A stretch of DNA of 64,000 nucleotides from NCBI GenBank assembly GCA_021773395.1, contig JAJFKB010000007.1, forward strand, positions 1-64,000, read 5' to 3'. Positions 21,015-31,215 of this stretch are shown here, in pieces; the first letter of the stretch is position 1, and each line of letters begins with the position of its first letter. Position numbers and translations under genes: made by a program. Origin of the DNA: Gammaproteobacteria bacterium (lineage in GTDB: Bacteria > Pseudomonadota > Gammaproteobacteria > Pseudomonadales > IMCC2047). The notes beneath the pieces are model-generated. The model made no database searches. It had not been told where the DNA came from and saw only the letters and a list, made by a program, of their open reading frames with translations.

Positions 21015-21072
21015 AATATTCCTCAGTCATTTAAATTTTATTAATTTATGGTCCGCCGAAAGTCTAGGGTCC

Positions 21073-21432
21073 CTAGATATATTTCCCAAGCGCCTCTTCA
21101 AACGAAGACTCGGTAAAGGGCTTGGAGATAAGAAACTCTGCACCAGCGGCCATAGCCTGACTTTTCATTTCAGCTGATGCCTCTGTCGTAATAAACCCAA
21201 AATTTGGTTTGATATCCTCTTCAGTGAGCGCCTCCAGGAACTGCATACCCGTCATATTCGGCATATTCCAGTCACTGAGCACCAGGTCAGGCTCTTCCTC
21301 CCTAACCGCTTCCAGCCCCTCCACCCCATCACTTGCTTCCACAATATCGCTTACATCCATGCCAATCATTCTAAGCATCCTTTTCACCATCATACGCATG
21401 GCAGCGCTATCATCTACAACCAGTATTTTCAT
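21073..21432 (-). CDS. cheY: CheY-type response regulator (second copy)
   Basis: This single receiver domain of 119 residues has the acidic pair D7/D8, phosphoacceptor D54 (LVLSDWNMPNMTG), the conserved threonine in FITTEAS and the lysine in ISKPF. The DWNMP form is typical of true CheY proteins that carry kinase output to a motor or act as phosphate sink. It lies between cheB and the cheX-like gene. A second cheY (30853-31215) heads the same operon. Confidence 0.9.
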   Translation of the reverse strand: MKILVVDDSAAMRMMVKRMLRMIGMDVSDIVEASDGVEGLEAVREEEPDLVLSDWNMPNMTGMQFLEALTEEDIKPNFGFITTEASAEMKSQAMAAGAEFLISKPFTESSFEEALGKYI

Positions 21433-21525
21433 AACTTCCCCTAATTACTCCACATATTAAAAATTTAAATCACCAACAAATAACTAAATCCATTGCCTCA
21501 CCCTATTCCTTTAACTAAACATTCT

Positions 21526-22647
21526 TCAACCCAGTTCCATTAGCCTCGCATATATCTGGTTTAATGGCTCAACCATGATGGCTGCGCCAATCGCTACTGC
21601 TGACCCGGGCATACCCCACACAACACTACTTTCTTCATCCTGTGCAATGGTACTCGCCCCGGCATCTTTCATCTCCTTAAGTCCAATCGCTCCATCTTTT
21701 CCCATACCGGTCAGCAGTACTCCGACGGCTTTTGATCCGACAATTTCTGCCACAGTTCTGAATAACACATCTACCGAGGGCCGGTGTCTGTTGACGGGTG
21801 GCCCGTCATCCAATTTACACCGATAACCATTACCATCCCGCTCTATGAGCAAATGTTTATCACCTGGCGCCACATAAACATGGCCCGGCAATATCGGTTG
21901 GCCATGCTGCGCCTCACACACCTCCATTGCAGTAATTTTATTTGCCCTTACCGCAAACTGTCCACTAAAAGCCTCAGGGATATGCTGCGCGATAACAATA
22001 GCTGGCGTAGTGCTTGGAAGATGCTTCAACACGTCCGTGATCGCCACCGTCCCTCCAGTCGAAGCACCGATAGCAATAATCGGCTGCAACCCCTTACTTT
22101 GAACGCCACTTTGACTACCTAATTGCTGTTTATAGGAAAGATCCACGCGCGCATTTGACGCATTTTGAATCGACCGGCTTTTGTGAGCCAGCTGAATGCT
22201 CTGCACCTTACTGCGGGCACTGGCCGCATTCACAATTTTTTCAATAATTTCTTCCACATACGCCAAGTCATGCATTCGGTCCAGCTTTGGTTTTGCAATA
22301 ACATCAATCGCACCCATCTCCATCGCTTCCAGGGCGACGCTAGCGCGATCCTCCACCAAAGATGAAACCATCACCACAGGCGTAGGCTTCAGGCGCATAA
22401 TCTTATCCAGGAATGTCAACCCATCCATTTTTGGCATGACCACATCCAGGGTCACGACATCAGGATCAAGCCGTTTGATCAACTGTCTGGCTTCATAGGG
22501 ATCCGAAGCAGTACCAACCACCTCCAACTTATCGCTGCTGTTAAATATCTCGGATAGCAGCCGTTGCATCAGCCGGTCGTCATCCACGATCAACACACGC
22601 GCAGCGTTCACAATCTTTTCCCCAGTAAAGGCATCACTCTTTTTCAT
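21526..22647 (-). CDS. cheB: Protein-glutamate methylesterase/glutaminase CheB
   Basis: CheB removes methyl groups from receptor glutamates when phosphorylated by CheA, providing adaptation. The 373-residue protein has an N-terminal receiver (Asp68 in VVTLDVVMPKMDG), a linker and a C-terminal methylesterase domain whose triad is visible: Ser in GASTGG, His in AQHIPEAFS and Asp in GMGKDGA. It follows cheD with a 9-base gap. Confidence 0.95.
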   Translation of the reverse strand: MKKSDAFTGEKIVNAARVLIVDDDRLMQRLLSEIFNSSDKLEVVGTASDPYEARQLIKRLDPDVVTLDVVMPKMDGLTFLDKIMRLKPTPVVMVSSLVEDRASVALEAMEMGAIDVIAKPKLDRMHDLAYVEEIIEKIVNAASARSKVQSIQLAHKSRSIQNASNARVDLSYKQQLGSQSGVQSKGLQPIIAIGASTGGTVAITDVLKHLPSTTPAIVIAQHIPEAFSGQFAVRANKITAMEVCEAQHGQPILPGHVYVAPGDKHLLIERDGNGYRCKLDDGPPVNRHRPSVDVLFRTVAEIVGSKAVGVLLTGMGKDGAIGLKEMKDAGASTIAQDEESSVVWGMPGSAVAIGAAIMVEPLNQIYARLMELG

Positions 22648-22656
22648 TCCTTCCTA

Positions 22657-23307
22657 TTAAAAAAGTTCGATCGCACCTGCTACTGGCTTTTCTTCAATTT
22701 CATGCAGGTAGTTCAATTCGCGCTCGACAATGGTGTTGTTACGCAATGATTTCAGCTTCTTCATTCTGACTTTCCCTGTTTTTGGAAAGAAATTTATTTT
22801 ACGAGGAAAAATATCGCCCGTATTTTCAGCAACGACCGCATACCCTTCTCTTGCTAAAAACTCCGCAACAAATTTAATATTTTTAGCACCGACATTAGAC
22901 ATGTTAGAAACGATTTGACCACCGCCGAATACTTTTATTTTCAAATGCTTACGCCTACCGCCCTTATTCAAAATATCATTGATTAATTTTTCCATCGCAA
23001 AATTGCCATAGCGTGTAGCACCACTGAGCGCGGCAGTCCCCCAGCGCCCCTTATCATCACCAGCTTCAGGCAACATAAAATGATTCATCCCGCCGACACA
23101 GAAAACCGGGTCATAGACACAAACGGAAATACAGGATCCTAAAACGGTGGTAATCATTTCATTATGGGCTGTTACATAGTACTCGCCCGGCAAAATCTTC
23201 GCTGCCACAATATTATTATTGGTAGCATCACGATAGCGCCTGATATGCTTGAATTCATCATAGCATCGCGGCAAATTCTCTTCGTTGTGTCGAATCATCT
23301 TAGGCAT
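22657..23307 (-). CDS. cheD: Chemoreceptor glutamine deamidase CheD
   Basis: CheD deamidates receptor glutamines, creating methylation sites, and in some bacteria partners CheC. The 216-residue protein shows the catalytic Cys in TTVLGSCISVCVYDP and the His in GGMNHFMLP, then GAKNIKFVAEFL. It overlaps the end of cheR by 8 bases, indicating translational coupling. Confidence 0.93.
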   Translation of the reverse strand: MPKMIRHNEENLPRCYDEFKHIRRYRDATNNNIVAAKILPGEYYVTAHNEMITTVLGSCISVCVYDPVFCVGGMNHFMLPEAGDDKGRWGTAALSGATRYGNFAMEKLINDILNKGGRRKHLKIKVFGGGQIVSNMSNVGAKNIKFVAEFLAREGYAVVAENTGDIFPRKINFFPKTGKVRMKKLKSLRNNTIVERELNYLHEIEEKPVAGAIELF

Positions 23308-24160
23308 AACTTACCCGCTGTGCACCATTAACTCGTTGGTAGACCGTATGCCCTATCAAATCATACTGGCTTGTGACTCGGTATAGACTTTCCGAGTGTC
23401 CTAGAAACAGGTGACTCCCTTCCATCTGCAATTCGCAAAATCTTCCTATCAATCGCTTTTGAGTTTGATCATCAAAGTAAATCATTACATTGCGACAAAA
23501 AATAATGTCGAAGTGATTTTTCAAAGGCCAGGGGCTCATCAGGTTGAGCCGTTTAAAATGGATCATTTCCTGGAGCTTCGGGCTAACTTTCACATTGGAA
23601 GAGTTATCTCCACGCCCCTTATAAAACCAACCTTTCACCCTGTGACCAGGCAACCCTTCAACACGGTCGACTGAGTATACGCCCTGTTTCGCTCGCGCCA
23701 GAATATTAGTATCAATATCTGTTGCCAGAATTTTAATATCCCACAGGCCAATTTGAGGAATGGCCTTTTGCAAACTGATCGCTATAGAATAAGGCTCCTC
23801 TCCGGTGGAACAGCCTGCCGACCATATGCGCAGCTTTTTGTGTGCCCCCTTGCTCTCAATCAATCTCGGCAACAACTGATTTTCCAGGTATTCGAAATGG
23901 TGCGGCTCGCGAAAGAAAGAGGTTAGGTTGGTCGTGATGGCATTAACAAAGTGGGTTAATTCTTGCGTTTGCCCTTCACTAATCAGCTCACAATACTCAC
24001 CAAAATTTCTCAATCCCAACTCTCTTAACCTTGGGCTGAATCGACGCCGAACTAACTCTTTCTTCGATTCGGATAAGCTGATACCCGTATGATCATATAC
24101 CAGGCTCCTCAATTGATTGAAATGCCGCTCAGGTAGATCAACCTTAGAATCGGCCATCAT
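23300..24160 (-). CDS. cheR: Chemotaxis protein methyltransferase CheR
   Basis: CheR methylates receptor glutamates using S-adenosylmethionine. The 286-residue protein has the all-alpha N-terminal domain (RRFSPRLRELGLRNFGEYC), the SAM-binding segment WSAGCSTGEEPYSIA, DIDTNILARAKQG, and the FCRNVMIYFD motif. It lies between the CheZ-like gene (2-base gap) and cheD. The receptor encoded in this operon ends in a CheR/CheB-tethering type pentapeptide. Confidence 0.95.
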   Translation of the reverse strand: MMADSKVDLPERHFNQLRSLVYDHTGISLSESKKELVRRRFSPRLRELGLRNFGEYCELISEGQTQELTHFVNAITTNLTSFFREPHHFEYLENQLLPRLIESKGAHKKLRIWSAGCSTGEEPYSIAISLQKAIPQIGLWDIKILATDIDTNILARAKQGVYSVDRVEGLPGHRVKGWFYKGRGDNSSNVKVSPKLQEMIHFKRLNLMSPWPLKNHFDIIFCRNVMIYFDDQTQKRLIGRFCELQMEGSHLFLGHSESLYRVTSQYDLIGHTVYQRVNGAQRVSYA

Positions 24161-24162
24161 CG

Positions 24163-24672
24163 CTAGAATAATTCAGTTTTTGACTGCACAGGGACACCCT
24201 TATACAGCCTTTTTTTATCTTTATTATTTGGTTGGGTCCGCCCCTGCATCAGGTTTTCTAACTCCTCTAACTGCTGCACCGAATACAGCGAAGCATGATC
24301 TTTTATAATACTGTCACTGTAAAGCAGCTCTGCAGTGTCACCCGCAACGTACTGCGCCAAACCATTTAAGCCGTCTGTAACAGCCATTAGCCGCTGACAC
24401 ATCCGGTCATAAAACTGAAAAGCAATCACTGCCTGAGCATATATCTGCTCTCGACTGTCCGCGGCCTGATTTTCATCATCACCAATAGATGCGTCACCCT
24501 GTAAATCGGCCAACTCAGCAAATAGTCCTGCTAATTCGTTATAGGGTGTTTCCGTATCCTTTAAGGACACCTGTACCTGCGCAGCCAAAAGGCGTAAAGC
24601 CTCAGCAAGCTCCTCTGACTGCAATGGCAGATCAGGCAGTTTTTTAGCTTTTACAGGTTCATTGGGGCTCAT
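24163..24672 (-). CDS. Conserved chemotaxis-operon protein, possibly CheZ-like
   Basis: This 169-residue, mostly helical protein is not one I can name with certainty. The segment AVIAFQFYDRMCQRLMAVTD contains DxxxQ in a helical context (D-R-M-C-Q), the arrangement CheZ uses to dephosphorylate CheY-P. The C-terminus is basic and ends KTELF, which could be a CheY-binding tail as in CheZ, although CheZ itself is longer. It sits between a STAS-domain gene and cheR. A CheY-P phosphatase role is a reasonable inference, unproven. Confidence 0.5.
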   Translation of the reverse strand: MSPNEPVKAKKLPDLPLQSEELAEALRLLAAQVQVSLKDTETPYNELAGLFAELADLQGDASIGDDENQAADSREQIYAQAVIAFQFYDRMCQRLMAVTDGLNGLAQYVAGDTAELLYSDSIIKDHASLYSVQQLEELENLMQGRTQPNNKDKKRLYKGVPVQSKTELF

Positions 24673-24709
24673 TATTAATCACTTACTCAACAATTTCTCT
24701 ATGATCCAA

Positions 24710-25078
24710 TTAGTTCACTTCGGCCATTTTTTCATTAGCAGTACCAAGGTTCAAAGTACCCGACAAATCGAGCATTGCCGCTGCGTCCACGATAGCGCTG
24801 GATACCGCCGTCCAGGTAAATCCTATATTTTTAGATTTTGCAAAACTCGACAACGAGCATAACAGCTGAAGTGACGCCGTATCCGCTGAATTGACAGCGG
24901 CTCCATCGACTCTGATCTCGCTGACATCTTTGCTTAACAGCTTTTGTAAAAGCTCCTTTTTAAGCTGCGACACCGACGCGATACTCAGAGGCGATTCCAG
25001 CTGTAACAGCGCCCGCTTATCTTTGACTCTGATATGGCTTTTATGCCCGGATTTAGCTCTATTAACAGCGTCCGACAT
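24710..25078 (-). CDS. STAS-domain protein (anti-sigma-antagonist type)
   Basis: A 122-residue single STAS domain. The core runs ALLQLESPLSIASVSQLKKEL, then EIRVDGAAVNSADTASLQLL, which holds the position of the regulatory Ser/Thr, then the last helix and strand to LNLG. In partner-switch systems such proteins are phosphorylated by a kinase. Small STAS proteins also occur in chemosensory operons between the receptor and adaptation genes, where their role is unclear. It lies downstream of the mcp gene. Confidence 0.8.
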   Translation of the reverse strand: MSDAVNRAKSGHKSHIRVKDKRALLQLESPLSIASVSQLKKELLQKLLSKDVSEIRVDGAAVNSADTASLQLLCSLSSFAKSKNIGFTWTAVSSAIVDAAAMLDLSGTLNLGTANEKMAEVN

Positions 25079-25166
25079 ACCCAGATCTACTCCTGTTTCA
25101 GTATCCTAATTATCTAATGCCGAATTGTCAGCACTGCCCCGGCGCTAACAAACCCGATAGCCGCCA

Positions 25167-27926
25167 CTAAAACTCTTCCCAGTCATCATCATTGCCAACA
25201 ATATCTGGTGCGTTGACAGTTTTCTGAACTGCCGCTGGGTTGGGACTGGTTTTGGCTGCGCCCGGATCAGCCCAGGGACGATTACCAGCACGTCGTTCCT
25301 CTTCAACCGAGACACTTCTTTCCATCTCAAAGGTTTCCAGGAAATTCTGGTCCATCGTAAAAAACCCCACTCGGCGATCCAGTTCCGTTGCCTGCTCACC
25401 CATGGTCTCGCTGGCAGCCGCTATCTCTTCAACTAATGCAGCGTTTTGCTGAGTCATCTCATCCAGTTGTGTAACGGCTTTATTAACCTCCTCAACGCCT
25501 GCAGACTGCTCGACACTTGCAGCCGTGATTTCTGAAACAATATCCGAAACCTTTTTCACAGATTCGACAATTTCATCCAAGGTTTCACCAGACTTATTAA
25601 CCAAACGGGAACCTTCGCCGATCTTATGTACACTATCCTCGATAAGCTCTTTGATCTCTTTCGCTGCAGTGGCGCTGCGCCCCGCAAGATTCCTGACTTC
25701 ACCTGCAACTACAGCAAACCCTCTTCCCTGCTCTCCCGCCCTCGCGGCTTCTACAGAGGCGTTCAGAGCCAGCAGGTTGGTCTGAAAAGCAATTTCATCG
25801 ATTACTCCAATAATGTCAGCAATTTTCTTGCTCGCATTATTGATTTCTCCCATCGCCGTGATCGCACTACTCAGTACATGACCGCCAGTTTCAGCAATTT
25901 CACTCGCACTACTTGAAAGCTCGTTAGCCTGCCTCGCATTCTCAGTATTCTGTATAATAGTACTGGTCATCTGCTCCATGCTGGAAGCTGTCTGTTGCAA
26001 TCCGGCAGCCTGCTCTTCGGTTCGCTGACTCAAATTCGAGTTTCCTTGCGAAATCTCATCGGATGCGCTTTTTACAGTAGCAGCACTTTGCTTAATATTA
26101 CCCACAACATCACGCAATCTAACCACAACCTCATTGGTGTGCTGCTTTAACAAATCAAACTGCCCACTATATTCCGAAGTAATTTCCTTGGTTAAGTCCC
26201 CAGAAGCGGTCGCTGCCAGTACTTCGCCTACATCATCAACCACGCCTTCGATAATCTCTAACATCCTGTTTACACCCTGACTCAAGCGTAAATAGAACCC
26301 TTTTTTACCTTCCAGATGAATACGTTCGCTAATATCACCGGACAGAGATTTTTCGACAATGCTCTGTACTTCATCTTCAATTTGAAGTTCCTGGGTTAGA
26401 TCCATCCACTCCACAACTGACCCAAGTCTGTTGCCTTCTTCATCGCTAACCGGGTTCATCGTCACTTTAAATGTACGTGCCCCCAACTCGACAGTTTCTG
26501 TGTGAGAGGCTGATAATTCATCAATAAGCTTTTTCTTGCGTTCCGGATCACTGTGAATTTCGCTAATATGAGTACCAAGCAACGCTGAAGCACTAAAGCC
26601 GGGAATATCCAGTTTGATATCAGCTTCCGCGTTTTCGAATAGTTTCTGAGCCGCCTCATTAACATAAACCACTTCATGCTCAGTATTTGAGATCATCACC
26701 GAAGCATCAACATTATCCAGCCCTTGACGAATACGCGTATTTTCTTCGAACAGATCACTTTCTTCCTGCTGACGCCGCAAAGTCGCCTGCATGACTTTCA
26801 GCGCACTCAGAAGCTGTCCCATTTCATCATTGGACTGCACATTAATCTCAGAATTATAGTCACCCTCTTCTATACTGCCGAAAATTCGAATCGCCTTGTC
26901 TAGTGGATTAGTAATAGCCTTGATGATAAAAAAGGCTGAGGCCAGCGCCATCAGCAGGCAGACAAGTACTATCCCCAAATTCCCATACAGCGCATTTGAA
27001 AACCCGCTAATACGCTCTTCCAATAAAGAAACAGCAAGGGGAGGTGTCTTCTTAGCCAGCACCTGCCAGGCACCAAGCAATTCAGCGCTACGGTTATACA
27101 CATCTGAAGGCGTCGTTGGTCCCCTGTTTTCTCCCAGCACGTCTGATCGAACCATGGCAACGAAAGCATCACCCGCCGATATAAAAGTGCTCACATCAGA
27201 ACCCAGGTGCTTTTTAATCTCAGCATTGTAGGAGCCGGCCACATCATAAACACGCTTGGTTTCGGTCAACTTACCTTCTATCCGATCCAGTAGAATTTTA
27301 TAATCCAGCCTTTGACTCTCTTGCAGCTGTCGATAAGTGGTGACACTCACGAGCTGGGCCCGCAGATTTTCTATATCATCGATAACTGATGGCAGTTTGT
27401 GCACGATAGCATCCATCAGGTAATAGCTATCCAGATCTGGATCCATCAGCATTTTTGAGCTGTCACCAATTTTTGCAATCAAATCTCGGATGATAAAGAT
27501 CACATCCTGGTGCCCATAAAAACTTTCCTCAGGACCCTGATCAACATGGCTGCTTTTTATCGCATTCCATTCAGTTTTAATCTCATTCCATAACTTGGTG
27601 GTACCAAGAATTTCTCCATGTTTTTTATCGATGGCGTCGACCGCCGCGATATCCTGCTTTATCTCATTTTCTTTTGCGGGAATGTTATTCCAGAACATCT
27701 GATCGCTATTTGAACCTGCCGCCAGTGTGTTGTGTTCAGCGACATTTGCCATCATGATTTGCAAAGGCACTATATACTCAGTCCCTGAAATTTCCTTCTC
27801 GGCAAAATTGATACCTTCCTGTTTTGCACCGAGAAACAATGTCCCAAGCACCGCTATCGGGATCGAGATGAGCCCTAATATAAGCAGAAACTTATAGGTT
27901 AATTTCAGGTTTTGTAAGAACTTCAT
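25167..27926 (-). CDS. Methyl-accepting chemotaxis protein with PAS domain
   Basis: The 919-residue receptor has one membrane helix near the N-terminus, a long helical periplasmic domain, a second helix ([19 protein letters not shown]), a HAMP domain, a PAS domain ([23 protein letters not shown]), a further HAMP-like segment and a signalling tip ([39 protein letters not shown]). It ends in DWEEF, close to the NWETF pentapeptide that recruits CheR and CheB, both encoded here. I chose ATG 27926, preceded by AGGGGA, rather than a start nine codons earlier. Confidence 0.9.
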   Translation of the reverse strand: MKFLQNLKLTYKFLLILGLISIPIAVLGTLFLGAKQEGINFAEKEISGTEYIVPLQIMMANVAEHNTLAAGSNSDQMFWNNIPAKENEIKQDIAAVDAIDKKHGEILGTTKLWNEIKTEWNAIKSSHVDQGPEESFYGHQDVIFIIRDLIAKIGDSSKMLMDPDLDSYYLMDAIVHKLPSVIDDIENLRAQLVSVTTYRQLQESQRLDYKILLDRIEGKLTETKRVYDVAGSYNAEIKKHLGSDVSTFISAGDAFVAMVRSDVLGENRGPTTPSDVYNRSAELLGAWQVLAKKTPPLAVSLLEERISGFSNALYGNLGIVLVCLLMALASAFFIIKAITNPLDKAIRIFGSIEEGDYNSEINVQSNDEMGQLLSALKVMQATLRRQQEESDLFEENTRIRQGLDNVDASVMISNTEHEVVYVNEAAQKLFENAEADIKLDIPGFSASALLGTHISEIHSDPERKKKLIDELSASHTETVELGARTFKVTMNPVSDEEGNRLGSVVEWMDLTQELQIEDEVQSIVEKSLSGDISERIHLEGKKGFYLRLSQGVNRMLEIIEGVVDDVGEVLAATASGDLTKEITSEYSGQFDLLKQHTNEVVVRLRDVVGNIKQSAATVKSASDEISQGNSNLSQRTEEQAAGLQQTASSMEQMTSTIIQNTENARQANELSSSASEIAETGGHVLSSAITAMGEINNASKKIADIIGVIDEIAFQTNLLALNASVEAARAGEQGRGFAVVAGEVRNLAGRSATAAKEIKELIEDSVHKIGEGSRLVNKSGETLDEIVESVKKVSDIVSEITAASVEQSAGVEEVNKAVTQLDEMTQQNAALVEEIAAASETMGEQATELDRRVGFFTMDQNFLETFEMERSVSVEEERRAGNRPWADPGAAKTSPNPAAVQKTVNAPDIVGNDDDWEEF

Positions 27927-27999
27927 TTCTTTTCCCCTATTTCTCTTGCACAACTCTTAAGCATTAATCCAAATATTGCGTTAAATACACCCGAATTTT

Positions 28000-28518
28000 T
28001 TACTGGATAAGTTGATCCGAAACCAGGCCCAGCACGCCCTCATTAACCAGGCCATCTACCTCAAGTAGAATCAGCATCTTGTCCTGCACAGTAACCAGAC
28101 CCTTGATGTAATCTGTACTTATAGTACCCCCGAAATTCGGGGCGGGCTTCAGCTCGTGGTGATCCACGTTGTAAACCTCGGATACAGCATCTACAACCAG
28201 CCCCACCGCTCGCTCTTTGTCGTGTTCAACCACTTTGACAACGACAATCACCGTCGCCGGCCCGTAAGACACATCACTCAAAGCAAACCTTTTCCTTAGA
28301 TCAATAATGGGCATCACCGCACCACGCAGATTAATCACACCCAGCACAAAATCAGGAGTATTAGGTATTGGTGTCACTCGGGTCCAGCCCTGGATACCCT
28401 GAACTTTGAGAATCTCAACGCCGTATTCCTCTCCATTTAGAAGGAACGTCAGATACTGTTCACAATCCGCACTTAGATTGATTTCTGCGTCTAAATTTTC
28501 TCTTTGGGCTACCGTCAT
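28000..28518 (-). CDS. cheW: Chemotaxis coupling protein CheW
   Basis: CheW links receptors to the CheA kinase. The 172-residue protein shows the family segments EEYGVEILKVQGIQ, TPDFVLGVINLRGAVMPIIDLRKRF and VGLVVDAVSEV. It begins 29 bases after the end of cheA. ATG 28518 is preferred over the GTG one codon upstream because GGAG lies 8 bases before it. Confidence 0.95.
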   Translation of the reverse strand: MTVAQRENLDAEINLSADCEQYLTFLLNGEEYGVEILKVQGIQGWTRVTPIPNTPDFVLGVINLRGAVMPIIDLRKRFALSDVSYGPATVIVVVKVVEHDKERAVGLVVDAVSEVYNVDHHELKPAPNFGGTISTDYIKGLVTVQDKMLILLEVDGLVNEGVLGLVSDQLIQ

Positions 28519-28546
28519 CACTTACTCCGATATCTCGCTTTTTAAT

Positions 28547-30778
28547 CTAGGATGCAATTGTCGCCATCCGATCAATTGCTTCATTTTTAAAATACAGGCG
28601 CATCAGGCTTGGAATATCAAGTATTAGAGCCACCGCACCATCACCTAAAATTGTTGAACCCGACAGGCCATTTACGTTTTTGTAATTCGTCTCAAGTGCT
28701 TTAATAACCACCTGCTGCTGATCGCAAAGATCATCCACAACCAGGCCATAGCGTTTTCGGTCAGCCTCTACGACCACCAAGAGCTTGTTCGCCAGCCTGT
28801 TTGATTCTGACACCTCCTCTTTCTCTTCATCTTTCTCTTCATCTTTCTCTTCCTGGTTATCAACTTCAACGTACTGTTGCCAGGTTTGTTTTAAATCCAG
28901 TACTGGAATAAACTCTTCACGTAATCGATACACTGTTGAGTCATTGGCGATAAAACTCAAACGTTCAGGGTTAATGAGTACCGACTCAACGATTGATAAC
29001 AAAGGAATAACGTAGGTATCGTCCCCTACTTTGACTAACTGCCCATCCAATATTGCCAACGTTAGCGGCAGGCGAATGGTAAAAATACTACCAACACCCG
29101 GGTTAGAATGAACGTCGACGCACCCGCCCAAATCTTGAATATTCCGCCGGACCACGTCCATTCCGACACCTCTTCCAGAAACATCGCTCACCTGTTCCGC
29201 AGTTGAAAACCCTGCCTGGAAAATCAGGTTATCAATGGCATCATTGCTGAGCTGCTCGTCTTCGCCCACAATCCCGCGTTCAATTGCTTTTTCCAATATG
29301 CGCTCACGATTCAGACCAGCCCCATCATCTTCAACCTGGATGACAATATTTCCGGCCTCATGTGACGCGCTCAGATGCAGCACCCCTGTATCCGGCTTAC
29401 CCGCTGCTCTGCGCTTTTCAACGGTCTCAATGCCATGATCAAGTGAATTTCTAACCAGATGAACCAAAGGATCACCTATCTTTTCCAATACCGTTTTATC
29501 CAGCTCAGTCTGTTCACCGCTGATCTTTAGTTCGATTTTTTTGTTCATTTTTAAGCCCAGATCACGAACCAGGCGAGGAAAACGACTGAAGGTTACTTTA
29601 ATGGGTAGCATGCGTATTTGCATCGCGCTTTCCTGAAGCTCTCGCGCATTACGCTCCAACTGCTCCAAACCATCTCGCAGTTCACCCAGAATACTATCGC
29701 CACAGTCTTTGCTGTATCTCACCAGCATCGATTGGGTAATAACCAGCTCACCCACAAGGTTTAGCAGGCTATCAATCTTCTCAATATCAACCCGGATGGA
29801 ACTCGATTCCTTATTACCACCCGTTTTTTTGCTTGAATCCACATCCGGTTTAACCGGCTGCTTAGGGACAGCTACCTTTGCAACTTTAGGCACCTCACTG
29901 TCAGGAGCGAGCTCGGCTACAGGTTTTTCTGACTGTTTTGGTTGGAGGTCACCCGAGTTACCGATCGGCACCACTTTCGGTTCTGCCAGCTCAACATTTT
30001 CCAGTTGGGCACCCACTACTTTATTAATAATGAGCTCACACTCATCAACTACCCACTCAAAAATCTCTCTTATATTGCTCTCAGGCTCCTGCGTAATCAG
30101 ACGCAGCGTCCAACCAATATAACAACAGTCGGGATCCAGCTCTTCAAAAACGGGTATCTTTGATGTATCGGCGGTTACCTTCAGCTCACCAAGCCCAGCC
30201 AGTGCGCGAAAAATTCTGCTCGGTTCGTTGCCGTTTTGCAGCATGCCCGGGTGTGGTTGAAACTGAATTTCCCATTCCGAATCGGCCTGCCCATTCTCTG
30301 TCGGCGTGTCGCTATCCAATTGTTTTGTTGGCAGGGCGGGTTCTTCGCTAGTTTCTGCGCCCTCTGCAACTGCGGCTTCATTGTCTGATGACAGTAGTAT
30401 TTCAATGCGTTCTTTCAGCGCATTGATTCTCGGCTCATCGTAGGGAGAACTGTCTCTGATTGAATCCATCATCGCTCTCAGGCAGTCAACGGTCTCAAGT
30501 AGCAATTGAACAGCTTCCTGCGTTACGGAGCGTTTGCCTTCCCTCATCTGGTCAAGGATTGTTTCAACACCATGAGTAAAATCAGATACTTCCATGAAAC
30601 CAAAGGTACCTCCGCCACCCTTGATCGAGTGTGCGGCGCGAAAAATATCATTCACAACTTCCAGGTCTGCCTCTCCTAAATTGAGATTCAGCAAGCCTGC
30701 CTCCATTATGTCCAGACCTTCTCCGCTTTCTTCCAGGAAGATCTGTTTGATTTCCTCCATACCTTCGTCGTCAAACAT
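28547..30778 (-). CDS. cheA: Chemotaxis histidine kinase CheA
   Basis: CheA autophosphorylates and passes phosphate to CheY and CheB. Domains of the 743-residue protein: Hpt with the phospho-histidine His50 (FRAAHSIKGGGGTFGF), a P2-like domain (about 165-265), a Pro/Lys-rich linker, dimerisation helices (KIDSLLNLVGELVITQSML), HATPase (LVHLVRNSLDHGIE, DDGAGLN, GRGVGMDVV) and the CheW-like C-terminal domain. An acidic EEKD repeat from a tandem duplication interrupts the CheW-like domain near residue 645. Confidence 0.96.
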   Translation of the reverse strand: MFDDEGMEEIKQIFLEESGEGLDIMEAGLLNLNLGEADLEVVNDIFRAAHSIKGGGGTFGFMEVSDFTHGVETILDQMREGKRSVTQEAVQLLLETVDCLRAMMDSIRDSSPYDEPRINALKERIEILLSSDNEAAVAEGAETSEEPALPTKQLDSDTPTENGQADSEWEIQFQPHPGMLQNGNEPSRIFRALAGLGELKVTADTSKIPVFEELDPDCCYIGWTLRLITQEPESNIREIFEWVVDECELIINKVVGAQLENVELAEPKVVPIGNSGDLQPKQSEKPVAELAPDSEVPKVAKVAVPKQPVKPDVDSSKKTGGNKESSSIRVDIEKIDSLLNLVGELVITQSMLVRYSKDCGDSILGELRDGLEQLERNARELQESAMQIRMLPIKVTFSRFPRLVRDLGLKMNKKIELKISGEQTELDKTVLEKIGDPLVHLVRNSLDHGIETVEKRRAAGKPDTGVLHLSASHEAGNIVIQVEDDGAGLNRERILEKAIERGIVGEDEQLSNDAIDNLIFQAGFSTAEQVSDVSGRGVGMDVVRRNIQDLGGCVDVHSNPGVGSIFTIRLPLTLAILDGQLVKVGDDTYVIPLLSIVESVLINPERLSFIANDSTVYRLREEFIPVLDLKQTWQQYVEVDNQEEKDEEKDEEKEEVSESNRLANKLLVVVEADRKRYGLVVDDLCDQQQVVIKALETNYKNVNGLSGSTILGDGAVALILDIPSLMRLYFKNEAIDRMATIAS

Positions 30779-30852
30779 GCTACTCTTCTTCTCTCGTAAA
30801 TGGCTGAAACTTCCTTTCGCGTTTTACATACAACTCCTTCTGTATAGCTGGT

Positions 30853-31215
30853 TTAACCCAATACTCTAGAAACTATGTTTAATAGTTGATCTGGGTCAAA
30901 GGGTTTAACGATCCAACCAGTCGCACCGGCGGCTTTTCCCTTCGCTTTTTTCTCATCTCCCGATTCAGTAGTGAGCACCAAAACCGGGGTAAACTTGTAA
31001 TCCTCCAAACGCCTTAGCTCGGAAACGAGTGAAAGCCCGTCCATCTCTGGCATATTGACGTCAGTAATCACCAAATCAAACAACTGTTTTTTCGCGGCTT
31101 CTAAACCAGCGACTCCATTATCTGCTTCAACTGTTTTATAACCTGCCCTGTTTAAAGCAAACGAAAGCATGGATCTCATTGAAGGCGAGTCATCTACTGT
31201 AAGAATGGTCTGCAT
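30853..31215 (-). CDS. cheY: CheY-type response regulator (first gene of the operon)
   Basis: A single 120-residue receiver domain with acidic pair D8/D9, phosphoacceptor D52 (LVITDVNMPEMDG), TTESG threonine and the KPF lysine. The ALNRAGYKTVEADNG pattern is characteristic of the CheY that precedes cheA in this cluster type. It opens the 11-gene minus-strand chemotaxis operon. The promoter should lie in the 260 bases upstream, but I cannot identify it. Confidence 0.92.
   Translation of the reverse strand: MQTILTVDDSPSMRSMLSFALNRAGYKTVEADNGVAGLEAAKKQLFDLVITDVNMPEMDGLSLVSELRRLEDYKFTPVLVLTTESGDEKKAKGKAAGATGWIVKPFDPDQLLNIVSRVLG

Noticed and set aside
28800-28860. Tandem TCTTCATCTTTC repeat as a regulatory or CRISPR-like array
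   Set aside because: It encodes an in-frame acidic EEKD repeat inside cheA; a coding microsatellite, not an array.
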